Below, piece after piece: positions 34,864-43,820 of a stretch of DNA of 64,000 nucleotides (position 1 is the stretch's first letter; the number at the start of each line of letters is the position of its first letter). The stretch is from the NCBI RefSeq assembly GCF_002251775.1, contig NZ_NOXX01000215.1, positions 1-64,000 on the forward strand. Reading direction: 5' to 3'. Both the position numbers and the translations under genes were made by a program. The notes below the pieces were generated by a model. It was given only the letters and a program-made list of their open reading frames with translations. It was not told the DNA's origin and did no database searches. The stretch is from Flavobacterium aurantiibacter. Its GTDB lineage: Bacteria > Bacteroidota > Bacteroidia > Flavobacteriales > Flavobacteriaceae.

Positions 34864-34882
34864 GATAAGCAACGCGCTTATC
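34864..34882 (+). promoter_or_regulatory. Leader hairpin before the maltose transporter gene
   Basis: GATAAGC and GCTTATC form a perfect 7-bp inverted repeat with loop AACGC, ending 22 nt before the ATG at 34905. It could be a regulator site or an mRNA-stabilising 5' hairpin. Confidence 0.4.
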
Positions 34883-34904
34883 GTATCTCATTTTAATTAC
34901 GATA

Positions 34905-36458
34905 ATGGAAAAGCGAAAATTAAGTTTTTGGCAAATCTGGAACATGAGTTTTGGGTTTCTTGGTATTCAGTTCGGGTTTGCACTGCAGAACGCAAATACA
35001 TCAAGAATCTTTGACACTCTTGGTGCCGACCCAGATAAGATTGGATTTTACTGGTTAGCAGCCCCACTTACAGGTCTTATTGTACAACCAATTGTTGGCT
35101 ATTTTTCTGATCGAACATGGACTCGATTAGGGAGAAGACGTCCGTATTTCTTGGTCGGTGCAATTTTAGCTTCACTGGCATTATTCGCCATGCCTAATTC
35201 GCCTAGTCTTTGGATTGCAATTGGAACTTTGTGGATTATGGACTCTTCCATAAACATTTCCATGGAACCTTTTCGCGCCTTTGTTGGTGATAACCTGCCC
35301 GAAAACCAAAGAACTCTAGGCTTTGCCATGCAAAGTTTCTTTATCGGACTTGGAGCGGTTGTTGGCTCGGCATTGCCCTGGATATTTACCAACATTTTCG
35401 AACTTTCAAACACGGCTGCTGAAGGCGTAATTCCGGATTCTGTAAAGTGGTCTTTTTATGTCGGAGCAATTGTCTTTTTTCTAGCGGTATTATGGACGGT
35501 TCTTAAATCGAAAGAATATTCTCCCGAGGAACTACAAGCGTTTGAGGACGCCAAAAGAGCAACATCTACCAAAGACCACCACGAAAAGGTGAGCACACAA
35601 AAGAATGTAACTACAAAACTACAAGCAACTTACGGTGCCGTACTCGCTCTTATAGGAGGAATACTCACGTATTTTGTACATCAACTTAATCTTAAGGCCG
35701 ATGCAAATGGGGAAACTGGAGCACATAAAGAATTGTATTTACTGTCCATTGGTCTGTTAGTTGTTGGAGTGCTTTTCCTAATTGTATCGCAACTTAGAAA
35801 AAATGAGGTGCGAAATGGCTTTACCGTTATCATCACCGATTTATTAAACATGCCAAAAACCATGAAACAACTTGCCTATGTGCAGTTTTTTTCGTGGTTT
35901 GCGCTTTTTGCCATGTGGATTTACACCACACAAGCGGTAACTGGCCACGTTTTTGGCACAACAGACTCCACCACGAAAGAGTACAACGATGCTGCCGATT
36001 GGGTTGCGGTGATGTTTACCATCTACAACTTAGTAGCTGCTGCAGTGGCATTTTTACTTCCAGCTTTAGCTCGTCGAACCAGCAACAAGTTTACACATAT
36101 GTTGGCGCTCATCGCGGGAGGTATCGGATTGATTTCAATCTATTTTCTTTCCGACAAAGTAGGATTACTGTTGGCTATGACTGGCGTTGGAATTGCTTGG
36201 GCAAGTATTCTTTCTATTCCTTATGCCATGTTATCGGGTTCCTTACCAGCTGCAAAAATGGGCTACTACATGGGAGTTTTTAACTTCTTTATAGTTATTC
36301 CGCAAATCGTTGCAGGAACGGTTCTCGGATTTATGGTTAAAGAATGGTTCAACGAACAACCTGTTTATGCATTGATTGTTGGCGGATGTTCGATGATTTT
36401 TGCGGGAATTTTAACGCTTGGTGTTTCTACCAATAAAAAAATTGACATTAATGAGTAA
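34905..36458 (+). CDS. MFS (SLC45/GPH-like) maltose/disaccharide transporter
   Basis: The 517-residue inner-membrane protein has 12 or so membrane segments. It carries the signature GYFSDRTWTRLGRRRPYFLVGA (about 65-86, given here in part as RTWTRLGRRRPYF) typical of sucrose/maltose:H+ symporters. A long polar loop (about 205-245) divides the two halves. Its position before pgmB and maltose phosphorylase argues for maltose uptake into the cytoplasm. Its last 8 nt overlap the pgmB start, so translation is coupled. Confidence 0.9.
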   Translation: MEKRKLSFWQIWNMSFGFLGIQFGFALQNANTSRIFDTLGADPDKIGFYWLAAPLTGLIVQPIVGYFSDRTWTRLGRRRPYFLVGAILASLALFAMPNSPSLWIAIGTLWIMDSSINISMEPFRAFVGDNLPENQRTLGFAMQSFFIGLGAVVGSALPWIFTNIFELSNTAAEGVIPDSVKWSFYVGAIVFFLAVLWTVLKSKEYSPEELQAFEDAKRATSTKDHHEKVSTQKNVTTKLQATYGAVLALIGGILTYFVHQLNLKADANGETGAHKELYLLSIGLLVVGVLFLIVSQLRKNEVRNGFTVIITDLLNMPKTMKQLAYVQFFSWFALFAMWIYTTQAVTGHVFGTTDSTTKEYNDAADWVAVMFTIYNLVAAAVAFLLPALARRTSNKFTHMLALIAGGIGLISIYFLSDKVGLLLAMTGVGIAWASILSIPYAMLSGSLPAAKMGYYMGVFNFFIVIPQIVAGTVLGFMVKEWFNEQPVYALIVGGCSMIFAGILTLGVSTNKKIDINE

Positions 36459-37116
36459 AAAAGGTTTCATATTCGATTTAGACGGCGTAATTGTTGACAC
36501 TGCGAAGTATCACTACTTGGCGTGGCAAAAAATAGCTGAAAAGCTCGGAATCGAATTTACACCACACCACAACGAAAAACTAAAAGGCGTTAGCCGCGTT
36601 CGATCGCTGGAAATAATTATGGAACTCGGAAAAATTACAGCGACCGAACAAGAAAAACAACTTTGGCTCACACAAAAGAACGACGACTATTTATCCTATC
36701 TAACCGATATTGATAGCTCTGAGATCTTACCAGGCGTGATGCCTATTTTGTCGCATTTAGAAACACTAAAACAACCTATTGCTTTAGGTTCGGCGAGCAA
36801 AAACGCACGGCCGATTTTAGAAAAAACCGGTATCATTGATTTGTTCGACGCCATTGTAGATGGAAACGACGTATCACAGGCGAAACCCGATCCGGAAGTT
36901 TTTTTAGTTGCAGCTCGTAAACTTAATCTGGCTCCTGAAGATTGTATCGTTTTTGAAGATTCGGAAGCGGGAATTCAGGCAGCAAACATTGCCGGTATGG
37001 TAAGTGTAGGAATTGGCGATGCGAAAGTACTTCATGAAGCCGCTTTCAATTTCCCGGATTTCACGCACATGGACACCGCATTTATTGACGGTTTATTAAA
37101 AAAAGTAAAAGCTTAA
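36451..37116 (+). CDS. pgmB: Beta-phosphoglucomutase
   Basis: The 221-residue HAD-superfamily enzyme has the nucleophile motif FIFDLDGVIVD (D9 and D11), a helical cap domain, the ALGSASKNA threonine/serine motif (about 114-122), lysine in QAKPDPEVF (about 143-151) and the acidic VFEDSEAGIQAA motif. It converts beta-glucose-1-phosphate, released by maltose phosphorylase, to glucose-6-phosphate. The ATG at 36451 was chosen over upstream codons because the product then begins directly at the core fold (MSKKGFIFDLDG). Confidence 0.94.
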   Translation: MSKKGFIFDLDGVIVDTAKYHYLAWQKIAEKLGIEFTPHHNEKLKGVSRVRSLEIIMELGKITATEQEKQLWLTQKNDDYLSYLTDIDSSEILPGVMPILSHLETLKQPIALGSASKNARPILEKTGIIDLFDAIVDGNDVSQAKPDPEVFLVAARKLNLAPEDCIVFEDSEAGIQAANIAGMVSVGIGDAKVLHEAAFNFPDFTHMDTAFIDGLLKKVKA

Positions 37117-37158
37117 TGTAGAATGATGCAGGACGACTGCAAAACAAAATTTATTTAA

Positions 37159-39459
37159 ATGAATCAGGATTATATCAAACCCGATGGATGGTCGATTATC
37201 GAAGAAGGATTTGATCAGGAACGCGTAAAATCGTCTGAAAGTTTGTTCAGTATTGGAAACGGAGCCATGGGGCAACGTGCCAATTTTGAAGAAAGTTACA
37301 GCGGAGAAACGTTTCAAGGCAGCTATATCGCAGGGATTTACTATCCCGACAAAACCAAAGTGGGTTGGTGGAAAAACGGTTATCCCGAGTACTTCGCAAA
37401 AGTACTCAATGCACCGAACTGGATCGGAATCGATTTTTCTGTAAACGGAGAATCGTTCGATTTGGCGAAATGCACCGCAGTCGCTGATTTTAAACGCGAA
37501 CTTAACATGAAAGCCGGTTGGTACCGCAGAAGCTTTACGGCAACACTCGCCAACCAGTCGCAAATTGCCGTCGAAGTAACGCGCTTTCTATCGCTCGAAC
37601 TCGACGAAGTTGGCGTTATACAATACAACATTACCGCTTTATCTGGCGCGCTTTCGCTGAAAATAAACTCGTACGTAGATGCTGCGGTACATAACGAAGA
37701 TGCCAACTGGGAAGAACGTTTTTGGGAAACCTTAAGCAGCACCAAAGCAACCGACGCCGTTTACGTTACCGCACGCACTTTTAAGACACACTTTGAAGCG
37801 ACCACATTTGGCGCAACAAACGTGAGCAACAACGGAACAGCTATCGCTGCGAAAGAAATTTCACAAGAATCGGCCGATAAATTAGGTGTTGTTTTTGAAA
37901 CTACTGTTGCTCAAAACACAACCCTAAGTATCACCAAATTTGGTGGCTATACGGTTTCGATGAACCATGAAAACACGGTAGCTGCTGCGCAAAAAGTTGT
38001 AGAACAAGCACGTGCTTTAGGCTACGGCAAATTACTGCAGATGCAAGCTGAAGCGTGGTCGAAAATTTGGGAAATGAGCGATATCACTATTGAAGGCGAT
38101 GTAAAAGCGCAACAAGGTATCCGTTTCAATATTTTCCAACTCAACCAAACGTATCTTGGAAAAGATTCGCGTTTAAACATCGGGCCGAAAGGATTTACCG
38201 GCGAAAAATACGGCGGATCAACCTACTGGGATACCGAAGCATATTGTATTCCGTTTTACATGGCTACAAAAGATCAGGAAGTGGCGCGTAACCTACTTAC
38301 GTATCGCTACAACCAACTCGATCGAGCGATCGAAAACGCAGGTAAACTCGGTTTTAATAATGGTGCCGCGCTCTATCCGATGGTTACTATGAACGGAGAA
38401 GAGTGTCATAATGAATGGGAAATTACTTTCGAAGAAATTCACCGAAACGGCGCTATTGCTTTTGCTATTTACAATTACTACCGCTACACCGGCGATTACA
38501 GCTACATTCCGGAAAAAGGTCTTGAAGTTTTAATTGGTATTGCTCGTTTCTGGAAACAGCGCGCCAACTTCTCGACAGATAAAAATAAGTATGTGATTTT
38601 AGGTGTTACAGGACCAAACGAATACGAGAATAACGTAAACAACAACTGGTACACCAATTATATTGCGAAATGGTGTATGGAATACGCAGCCGAACAAACC
38701 GAACGCGTAGCTAAAGAATATCCCGCAGATTACAGTCGAATTGTCGCAAAAGTAAAATTGGGTTCACAAGAAATTAGCGAATGGCGCGAAGTAGGTACCA
38801 ACATGTATTTCCCGTATTCGGAAACGTACGGCGTTTACTTGCAACAAGACGGTTTCTTGGATAAAGAGTTGGTAAAAGTCGACAAGCTCGATCGTTCGCA
38901 GCGTCCGATTAACCAAAAATGGTCTTGGGATCGCATTTTGCGTTCGCCATATATTAAGCAAGCCGACGTACTTCAAGGATTTTATTTCTTTGAAGATCAT
39001 TTTACCACAGAAGAATTAGAGAAGCATTTTGATTTTTATGAACCTTTTACCGTTCACGAAAGTTCGCTTTCGCCTTGCGTTCACTCGATACAGGCGGCAG
39101 TTCTTGGAAAAATGGAAATGGCTTATACTTTTTACTTGCGTACATCGCGCTTAGATTTAGACGATTACAATAAGGAAGTTGAAGAAGGCTGCCACATTAC
39201 CTCGATGGCCGGAACATGGATGAGTATTGTAGAAGGTTTTGGCGGCATGCGCGTAAAAGACAATCAGTTGCACTTTACACCACGCATACCGAAAGAATGG
39301 GAAGGATACTCGTTTAAGATTAACTTCAGACATCAGATTTTAAAAGTTACTGTAAAGCACGGCGAAACGCAGTTTATGGTGGATGGCGACAAACCGTTGC
39401 ACGTCATTGTGAACGGAAAAGCTGTAGAAGTGATACCCAACAGTTTAATTGCTGTTTAA
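37159..39459 (+). CDS. GH65 maltose phosphorylase
   Basis: The 766-residue protein has the GH65 layout: an N-terminal beta-sandwich domain (about 1-270), a linker, an (alpha/alpha)6 barrel with YWDTEAYCIPFYMATKDQEV (356-375) and MNGEECHNEWEITFEEIHRN (411-430), and a C-terminal beta domain. The general acid should be the glutamate in TGPNEYENNV (E488), matching the known catalytic position of bacterial maltose phosphorylase. It splits maltose with phosphate into glucose and beta-glucose-1-phosphate. Trehalose or kojibiose phosphorylase are alternatives, but the starch locus and PgmB favour maltose. Confidence 0.92.
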   Translation: MNQDYIKPDGWSIIEEGFDQERVKSSESLFSIGNGAMGQRANFEESYSGETFQGSYIAGIYYPDKTKVGWWKNGYPEYFAKVLNAPNWIGIDFSVNGESFDLAKCTAVADFKRELNMKAGWYRRSFTATLANQSQIAVEVTRFLSLELDEVGVIQYNITALSGALSLKINSYVDAAVHNEDANWEERFWETLSSTKATDAVYVTARTFKTHFEATTFGATNVSNNGTAIAAKEISQESADKLGVVFETTVAQNTTLSITKFGGYTVSMNHENTVAAAQKVVEQARALGYGKLLQMQAEAWSKIWEMSDITIEGDVKAQQGIRFNIFQLNQTYLGKDSRLNIGPKGFTGEKYGGSTYWDTEAYCIPFYMATKDQEVARNLLTYRYNQLDRAIENAGKLGFNNGAALYPMVTMNGEECHNEWEITFEEIHRNGAIAFAIYNYYRYTGDYSYIPEKGLEVLIGIARFWKQRANFSTDKNKYVILGVTGPNEYENNVNNNWYTNYIAKWCMEYAAEQTERVAKEYPADYSRIVAKVKLGSQEISEWREVGTNMYFPYSETYGVYLQQDGFLDKELVKVDKLDRSQRPINQKWSWDRILRSPYIKQADVLQGFYFFEDHFTTEELEKHFDFYEPFTVHESSLSPCVHSIQAAVLGKMEMAYTFYLRTSRLDLDDYNKEVEEGCHITSMAGTWMSIVEGFGGMRVKDNQLHFTPRIPKEWEGYSFKINFRHQILKVTVKHGETQFMVDGDKPLHVIVNGKAVEVIPNSLIAV

Positions 39460-39461
39460 TA

Positions 39462-39489
39462 AAACTGCCCGTTTTTTCGGGCAGTTTTT
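39462..39489 (+). terminator. Terminator after maltose phosphorylase
   Basis: AAACTGCCCG (39462-39471) pairs with CGGGCAGTTT (39478-39487) around six T, followed by T residues. It should cut transcription before the GH13-GH31-GH13 genes, so those need read-through or a promoter in the repeat-bearing spacer. Confidence 0.88.
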
Positions 39490-39504
39490 GGTTACTGCTG
39501 TTTG

Positions 39505-39616
39505 GATAACGATTGCCGCGGCAAGGATTGCAGCAAGGTGCCGTGCACCGCGGAAAGCCTGGCGGCAGCCGAAAACTCTTTTTATTGAAGTACAAACGTT
39601 GGCTGCCGAGCCGCCC
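39505..39616. repeat. Dispersed structured repeat, copy E, in the GH13 leader
   Basis: GATAACGATTGCCGCGGCAA and the next 50 nt resemble the reverse complement of copy A (TAACGATTGCCGCG...GGATTG). Inverted arms CGGCAGCC (39563-39570) and GGCTGCCG (39601-39608), extended by GGCGGC/GCCGCC, make a hairpin. It ends 15 nt before the ATG of the GH13 gene and so may shape that leader. Confidence 0.65.
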
Positions 39617-39630
39617 AAAAAATAAAAAAA

Positions 39631-41460
39631 ATGAAAAAACTTATTGCTTTACTCCTACTTGCTCAGATTGGATTTGCACAGATTCAAAAAGTAGAACCGC
39701 CGTTTTGGTACAGCGGCATGAAAAAAACCGAATTGCAATTGATGCTTTACGGTAAAAATATTGGAAATTCCGTGGTGAGTTGTGATAAAGCAACTGTTGT
39801 TGGCGTAATTCGCACGGAAAATCCGAATTATTTATTTGTGAATTTGGATTTGAAAAACGTTCCGGCTGGATCACTTGAACTGTCTTTAACGCAAGGGAAA
39901 AAAGTTGAAAAACGTACGTACGAACTACGAGCACGCAGAAAAGACAGTGCTAATCGTAAAGGATTTGACTCGAGCGATGTTATGTATTTACTGATGCCGG
40001 ACCGCTTTGCCAACGGAAATCCGAATAACGACAGCACTTCTGACACAGCCGATAAATTTAACCGCAGTTCGCAAGACGGACGTCACGGTGGCGATATTGC
40101 CGGTATGAAGAAACATTTGGATTATCTGGAAGATTTAGGCGTTACCGCAGTTTGGAGTACGCCTTTATGCGAAGACAATGACCCGAAAACCTCGTATCAC
40201 GGCTACGCACAATCGGATGTTTACCGCATTGACCCGCGTTACGGCAGCAATGAGGAATATGTTGATTTTGTGGAAGCTGCACATCAGAAGGGCATAAAAG
40301 TGGTTAAAGATTACGTGACCAACCACTGGGGAACTGAACATTGGCTTTTAAAAGATTTGCCTACGTACAAATGGGTGCATCAATTTCCGGGTTACGGCCA
40401 AACCAATTACCGCATGACCACACAATTCGACGTAAATGCTTCGAAAATTGACAGCAGATACTGCATGGACGGGTGGTTTGTGCGTTCTATGCCCGATTTA
40501 GATCAGACCAATGAATTGGTTTTAAACTACCTGACACAAAACGCATTATGGTGGATCGAATACGCCAATTTGGATGGATTTAGAGTAGATACGTACAGCT
40601 ACGCCGACAAGCACGCTATTGCAAAATGGACCAAAGCGATTATGGATGAATATCCGAATTTCAACATCGTGGGCGAAGTTTGGATGTACGACCAAGCACA
40701 AATGGCGTATTGGCAGAAGGATAGTAAAATTGGCGCGATACAATCGTACAACTCGTATTTGCCGTCGGTTATGGATTTTACGCTTCAAGGCGAATTGGGT
40801 TCGGCTTTGAAAGAAGAAGAATCGAATTGGACCAATGGTTTAATCAAGGTTTACAACAATTTTACAAATGATTTTCTGTATCCGAATACCGATAATTTGT
40901 TGGTGTTTTTTGAAAATCACGATACTCAGCGTTTCAACCACATTTACAACGGAAATTTCGCGAAATACAAGATGGCGTTAGCTATTATTGCAACGGTCCG
41001 TGGGATTCCGCAGATTTATTACGGAAGTGAAATTGGTATGCAAGGCAACAAAGACAAGGGAGACGGCGACATTCGCAGAGATTTTCCTGGCGGTTGGAGC
41101 GGCGACACCAATAATGCCTTTACGTTAGCTGGTAGAACTGCCGAGCAAAACCAATTTCACGAATTCACCAAAAAAGTGTTCAATTACCGCAAGAATAATC
41201 CGGTTTTGCACTTTGGAAAGATGAAACACTATTTGCCGATCAACAACGTTTATGTGTATTTCCGCACGTTGAATGAAAAGTCGGTTATGGTAGTAGTGAA
41301 TAACAATAAAGAAGCCCAAACACTAGACTTAACAACGTATAACGAAAGTTTAGCGGGTTACAGAACTGGACAGGAAATCGTGACGGGTTCGAAATTAGAA
41401 ATCAATAAATCGCTCTCAGTTCCGGCACAAGACGTGTTAATCATAGAGCTACAAAAATAA
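39631..41460 (+). CDS. Secreted GH13 neopullulanase/cyclomaltodextrinase-type alpha-amylase
   Basis: The 609-residue protein has a signal peptide (1-16), an N-terminal immunoglobulin-like domain (about 18-100) and a GH13 barrel with PDRFANGNPNND, DYVTNHWG, nucleophile in LDGFRVD (D320), acid/base in NIVGEVW (E349) and stabiliser in FFENHD (D431). The layout matches periplasmic SusA-type enzymes that trim imported oligosaccharides to maltose and glucose. The GH31 gene starts 2 nt after its stop, so they are co-translated. A structured repeat occupies its leader. Confidence 0.92.
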   Translation: MKKLIALLLLAQIGFAQIQKVEPPFWYSGMKKTELQLMLYGKNIGNSVVSCDKATVVGVIRTENPNYLFVNLDLKNVPAGSLELSLTQGKKVEKRTYELRARRKDSANRKGFDSSDVMYLLMPDRFANGNPNNDSTSDTADKFNRSSQDGRHGGDIAGMKKHLDYLEDLGVTAVWSTPLCEDNDPKTSYHGYAQSDVYRIDPRYGSNEEYVDFVEAAHQKGIKVVKDYVTNHWGTEHWLLKDLPTYKWVHQFPGYGQTNYRMTTQFDVNASKIDSRYCMDGWFVRSMPDLDQTNELVLNYLTQNALWWIEYANLDGFRVDTYSYADKHAIAKWTKAIMDEYPNFNIVGEVWMYDQAQMAYWQKDSKIGAIQSYNSYLPSVMDFTLQGELGSALKEEESNWTNGLIKVYNNFTNDFLYPNTDNLLVFFENHDTQRFNHIYNGNFAKYKMALAIIATVRGIPQIYYGSEIGMQGNKDKGDGDIRRDFPGGWSGDTNNAFTLAGRTAEQNQFHEFTKKVFNYRKNNPVLHFGKMKHYLPINNVYVYFRTLNEKSVMVVVNNNKEAQTLDLTTYNESLAGYRTGQEIVTGSKLEINKSLSVPAQDVLIIELQK

Positions 41461-41462
41461 TT

Positions 41463-43820
41463 ATGCGTTTTACAATTCGTATTTTCCTTTTACTTGCGGT
41501 AACAGTAGGTTATGCGCAGCGCGAATACCAATCGTATTCCAACGACAACGGCATTCACACGATTCGAGTTTCCGATGGTGTTTACAAGATCCGATTTTTT
41601 AGCAACGAAGCAGTTGAAACGGAATTTATTGCCAACGGCAGTACCACTGAAAGTTCGCTTGCAATAGTTGATAAATCCGTTTATAGAGAAATTAAAAGCC
41701 GGGAATTGAGTGATAAAATCAACCTATCGTCGGGCTTAATACGTGTCGTTGTAACTTACAAACCGTTTAGCATCGCGTATTATAAATCCGGTCAATTAAT
41801 AGCCACCGAATTGGCGGCTTCGCGAACAAACAAAGAAACTTCGGTGAAACTCAGTGTAAATGCTGATGAGAGTTTGCTGGGAGGCGGTTCGCGGGTTTTA
41901 GGAATGAACAGACGCGGCAACAAACTGCGACTGTATAACAAGGCACATTACGGATACGAAACGCGATCGGAGTTGATGAACTATTGTATTCCGATGTATT
42001 TATCGTCGGAACTGTACGGAGTTCATTTCGACAATACGTGGGTAGGCGATTTAGATTTAGACAGCGGAAAACAAAATGTAGTTACCTATTCGGCAGAAGG
42101 CGGGCCAGTACGCTACCAAATTTTTGCAGGCCGAACTTGGAAAGATTTAATAAAAACATACACAACTTTAACCGGGCGTCAACCTTTGCCGCCGCGTTAT
42201 GCCTTAGGTAATTTTAGCAGTCGATTTGGTTATCATTCGCAAAAAGAAGCAGAGAAAACAATTGCTGCGTTCAAAAAAGAAGGAATTCCTGTAGACGCCA
42301 TCATCTTTGATTTATATTGGTTTGGAACAACGATCAAAGAAACTATGGGAAATTTAGAAGTATGGCGCGACAGCTTTCCGAAGTTTGAAAAAATGATTTC
42401 GAAGTTCTCAAAACAAGGCATTAAAACCATTTTAATAACTGAACCATTCATTCTTAAATCGTCGTCGAAATGGAATGAAGCTGTTGCAGAAGGAATTCTA
42501 GCCAAAGATTCGCTTTCACAACCTGCGGTTTACGACTTTTACTTTGGAACGACTGGTTTAATTGACCTCGACAAACCTAAGGCGAAAGAATGGTTTTGGA
42601 ATGTGTACGATAAATTCATAAAGAAAGGCGTTGCTGGTTGGTGGGGCGATTTAGGTGAACCCGAAGTACATCCAAAATGGGTGCGTCACGAATCGGGAGT
42701 AGCGCACCAGGTACACAATGTATACGGACACAAATGGGCGGAACTTTTAGCTACGAAATATGCTGAAAATTATCCAAATACACGTCCGTTTATTCTAATG
42801 CGTTCAGGATATTCGGGTTCGCAACGTTTCGGTATGATTCCGTGGTCGGGCGATGTTAACCGAACTTGGGGCGGTTTGAAAGCCCAACCTGAGATTGCCC
42901 TCCAGATGGGATTGCAAGGTTTAGGCTATATGCATTCGGATTTAGGAGGTTTTGCAGGAGCGAATCTCGACGACGAATTATACGTTCGCTGGTTGCAATA
43001 CGGCGTTTTTCAACCTATTTTCCGACCTCATGCACAGGAAGAAGTGGCTTCGGAGCCCGTATTTAGAAGTGAAAACGCAAAAAAACTAGCTCGTAAAGCT
43101 ATTTTGGAGCGCTACGCCTTACTGCCGTACAATTACAGTTTAGCGTTTGAAAACAACCAAAACGGAACGCCACTGATGCGACCCTTGTTTTTTGAAGAGC
43201 CAACCAATAAATCTCTTTTTGTAAATGCAGATGGTTACTTGTGGGGAAATGATTTCTTAGTTGTTCCCGTTACCGACGCTAAGTTGGATGAAAAAACCGT
43301 TTACTTTCCGAAAACAGCGCGTTGGGTAGATTATTACGATCCGACAAAAATCTACGAAGGTGGAAAATACGTTCCTGTGAAAACAGCTGAGGATCACATT
43401 CCGGTTTTCGTGCGTTCAGGAGCAGTTATTCCTACTTGCAGCGACCTAAATGCGGGTTCTGCTTCGATGAAAGAGCTTACATTAAGTTATTATTACAACG
43501 AAAATTACCCGACTGTCGCGACGGTTTATTTTGACGACGGTACTACGACAAACGCTTTCGAAAAAGGAAATTACGAATTGCTGCGCATTACGAAAGATAC
43601 GGGTAGCGAAACGCTGAATATAAAATCAGAAAAGGGAACTGCTTTTAAAGCGGTTAAGCGAAAAATCACTTTGAAGATCATTCAAGCACCGAAAACACTT
43701 ACTGCAATTGAAGTGAATGGAAAATTATTAAAAAACAACTCGAAATCGGCTGATGCAGCTCCAAGCTTTTCTTTTGAAATAACTTCGGGACAGGAAATAA
43801 AAATCAATCTTAAAAAATGA
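41463..43820 (+). CDS. Secreted GH31 alpha-glucosidase
   Basis: The 785-residue protein has a signal peptide (1-18), an N-terminal galactose-mutarotase-like domain, and a GH31 barrel. The nucleophile lies in GWWGDLGEP (D396), the acid/base in IPWSGDVNRTW (D464), with FILMRSGYSGSQR between. A C-terminal beta domain follows. GH31 enzymes release glucose from non-reducing ends of alpha-glucans; the periplasmic role would parallel SusB, which is from a different family (GH97). Its stop overlaps the next GH13 gene by 4 nt (ATGA). Confidence 0.9.
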   Translation: MRFTIRIFLLLAVTVGYAQREYQSYSNDNGIHTIRVSDGVYKIRFFSNEAVETEFIANGSTTESSLAIVDKSVYREIKSRELSDKINLSSGLIRVVVTYKPFSIAYYKSGQLIATELAASRTNKETSVKLSVNADESLLGGGSRVLGMNRRGNKLRLYNKAHYGYETRSELMNYCIPMYLSSELYGVHFDNTWVGDLDLDSGKQNVVTYSAEGGPVRYQIFAGRTWKDLIKTYTTLTGRQPLPPRYALGNFSSRFGYHSQKEAEKTIAAFKKEGIPVDAIIFDLYWFGTTIKETMGNLEVWRDSFPKFEKMISKFSKQGIKTILITEPFILKSSSKWNEAVAEGILAKDSLSQPAVYDFYFGTTGLIDLDKPKAKEWFWNVYDKFIKKGVAGWWGDLGEPEVHPKWVRHESGVAHQVHNVYGHKWAELLATKYAENYPNTRPFILMRSGYSGSQRFGMIPWSGDVNRTWGGLKAQPEIALQMGLQGLGYMHSDLGGFAGANLDDELYVRWLQYGVFQPIFRPHAQEEVASEPVFRSENAKKLARKAILERYALLPYNYSLAFENNQNGTPLMRPLFFEEPTNKSLFVNADGYLWGNDFLVVPVTDAKLDEKTVYFPKTARWVDYYDPTKIYEGGKYVPVKTAEDHIPVFVRSGAVIPTCSDLNAGSASMKELTLSYYYNENYPTVATVYFDDGTTTNAFEKGNYELLRITKDTGSETLNIKSEKGTAFKAVKRKITLKIIQAPKTLTAIEVNGKLLKNNSKSADAAPSFSFEITSGQEIKINLKK

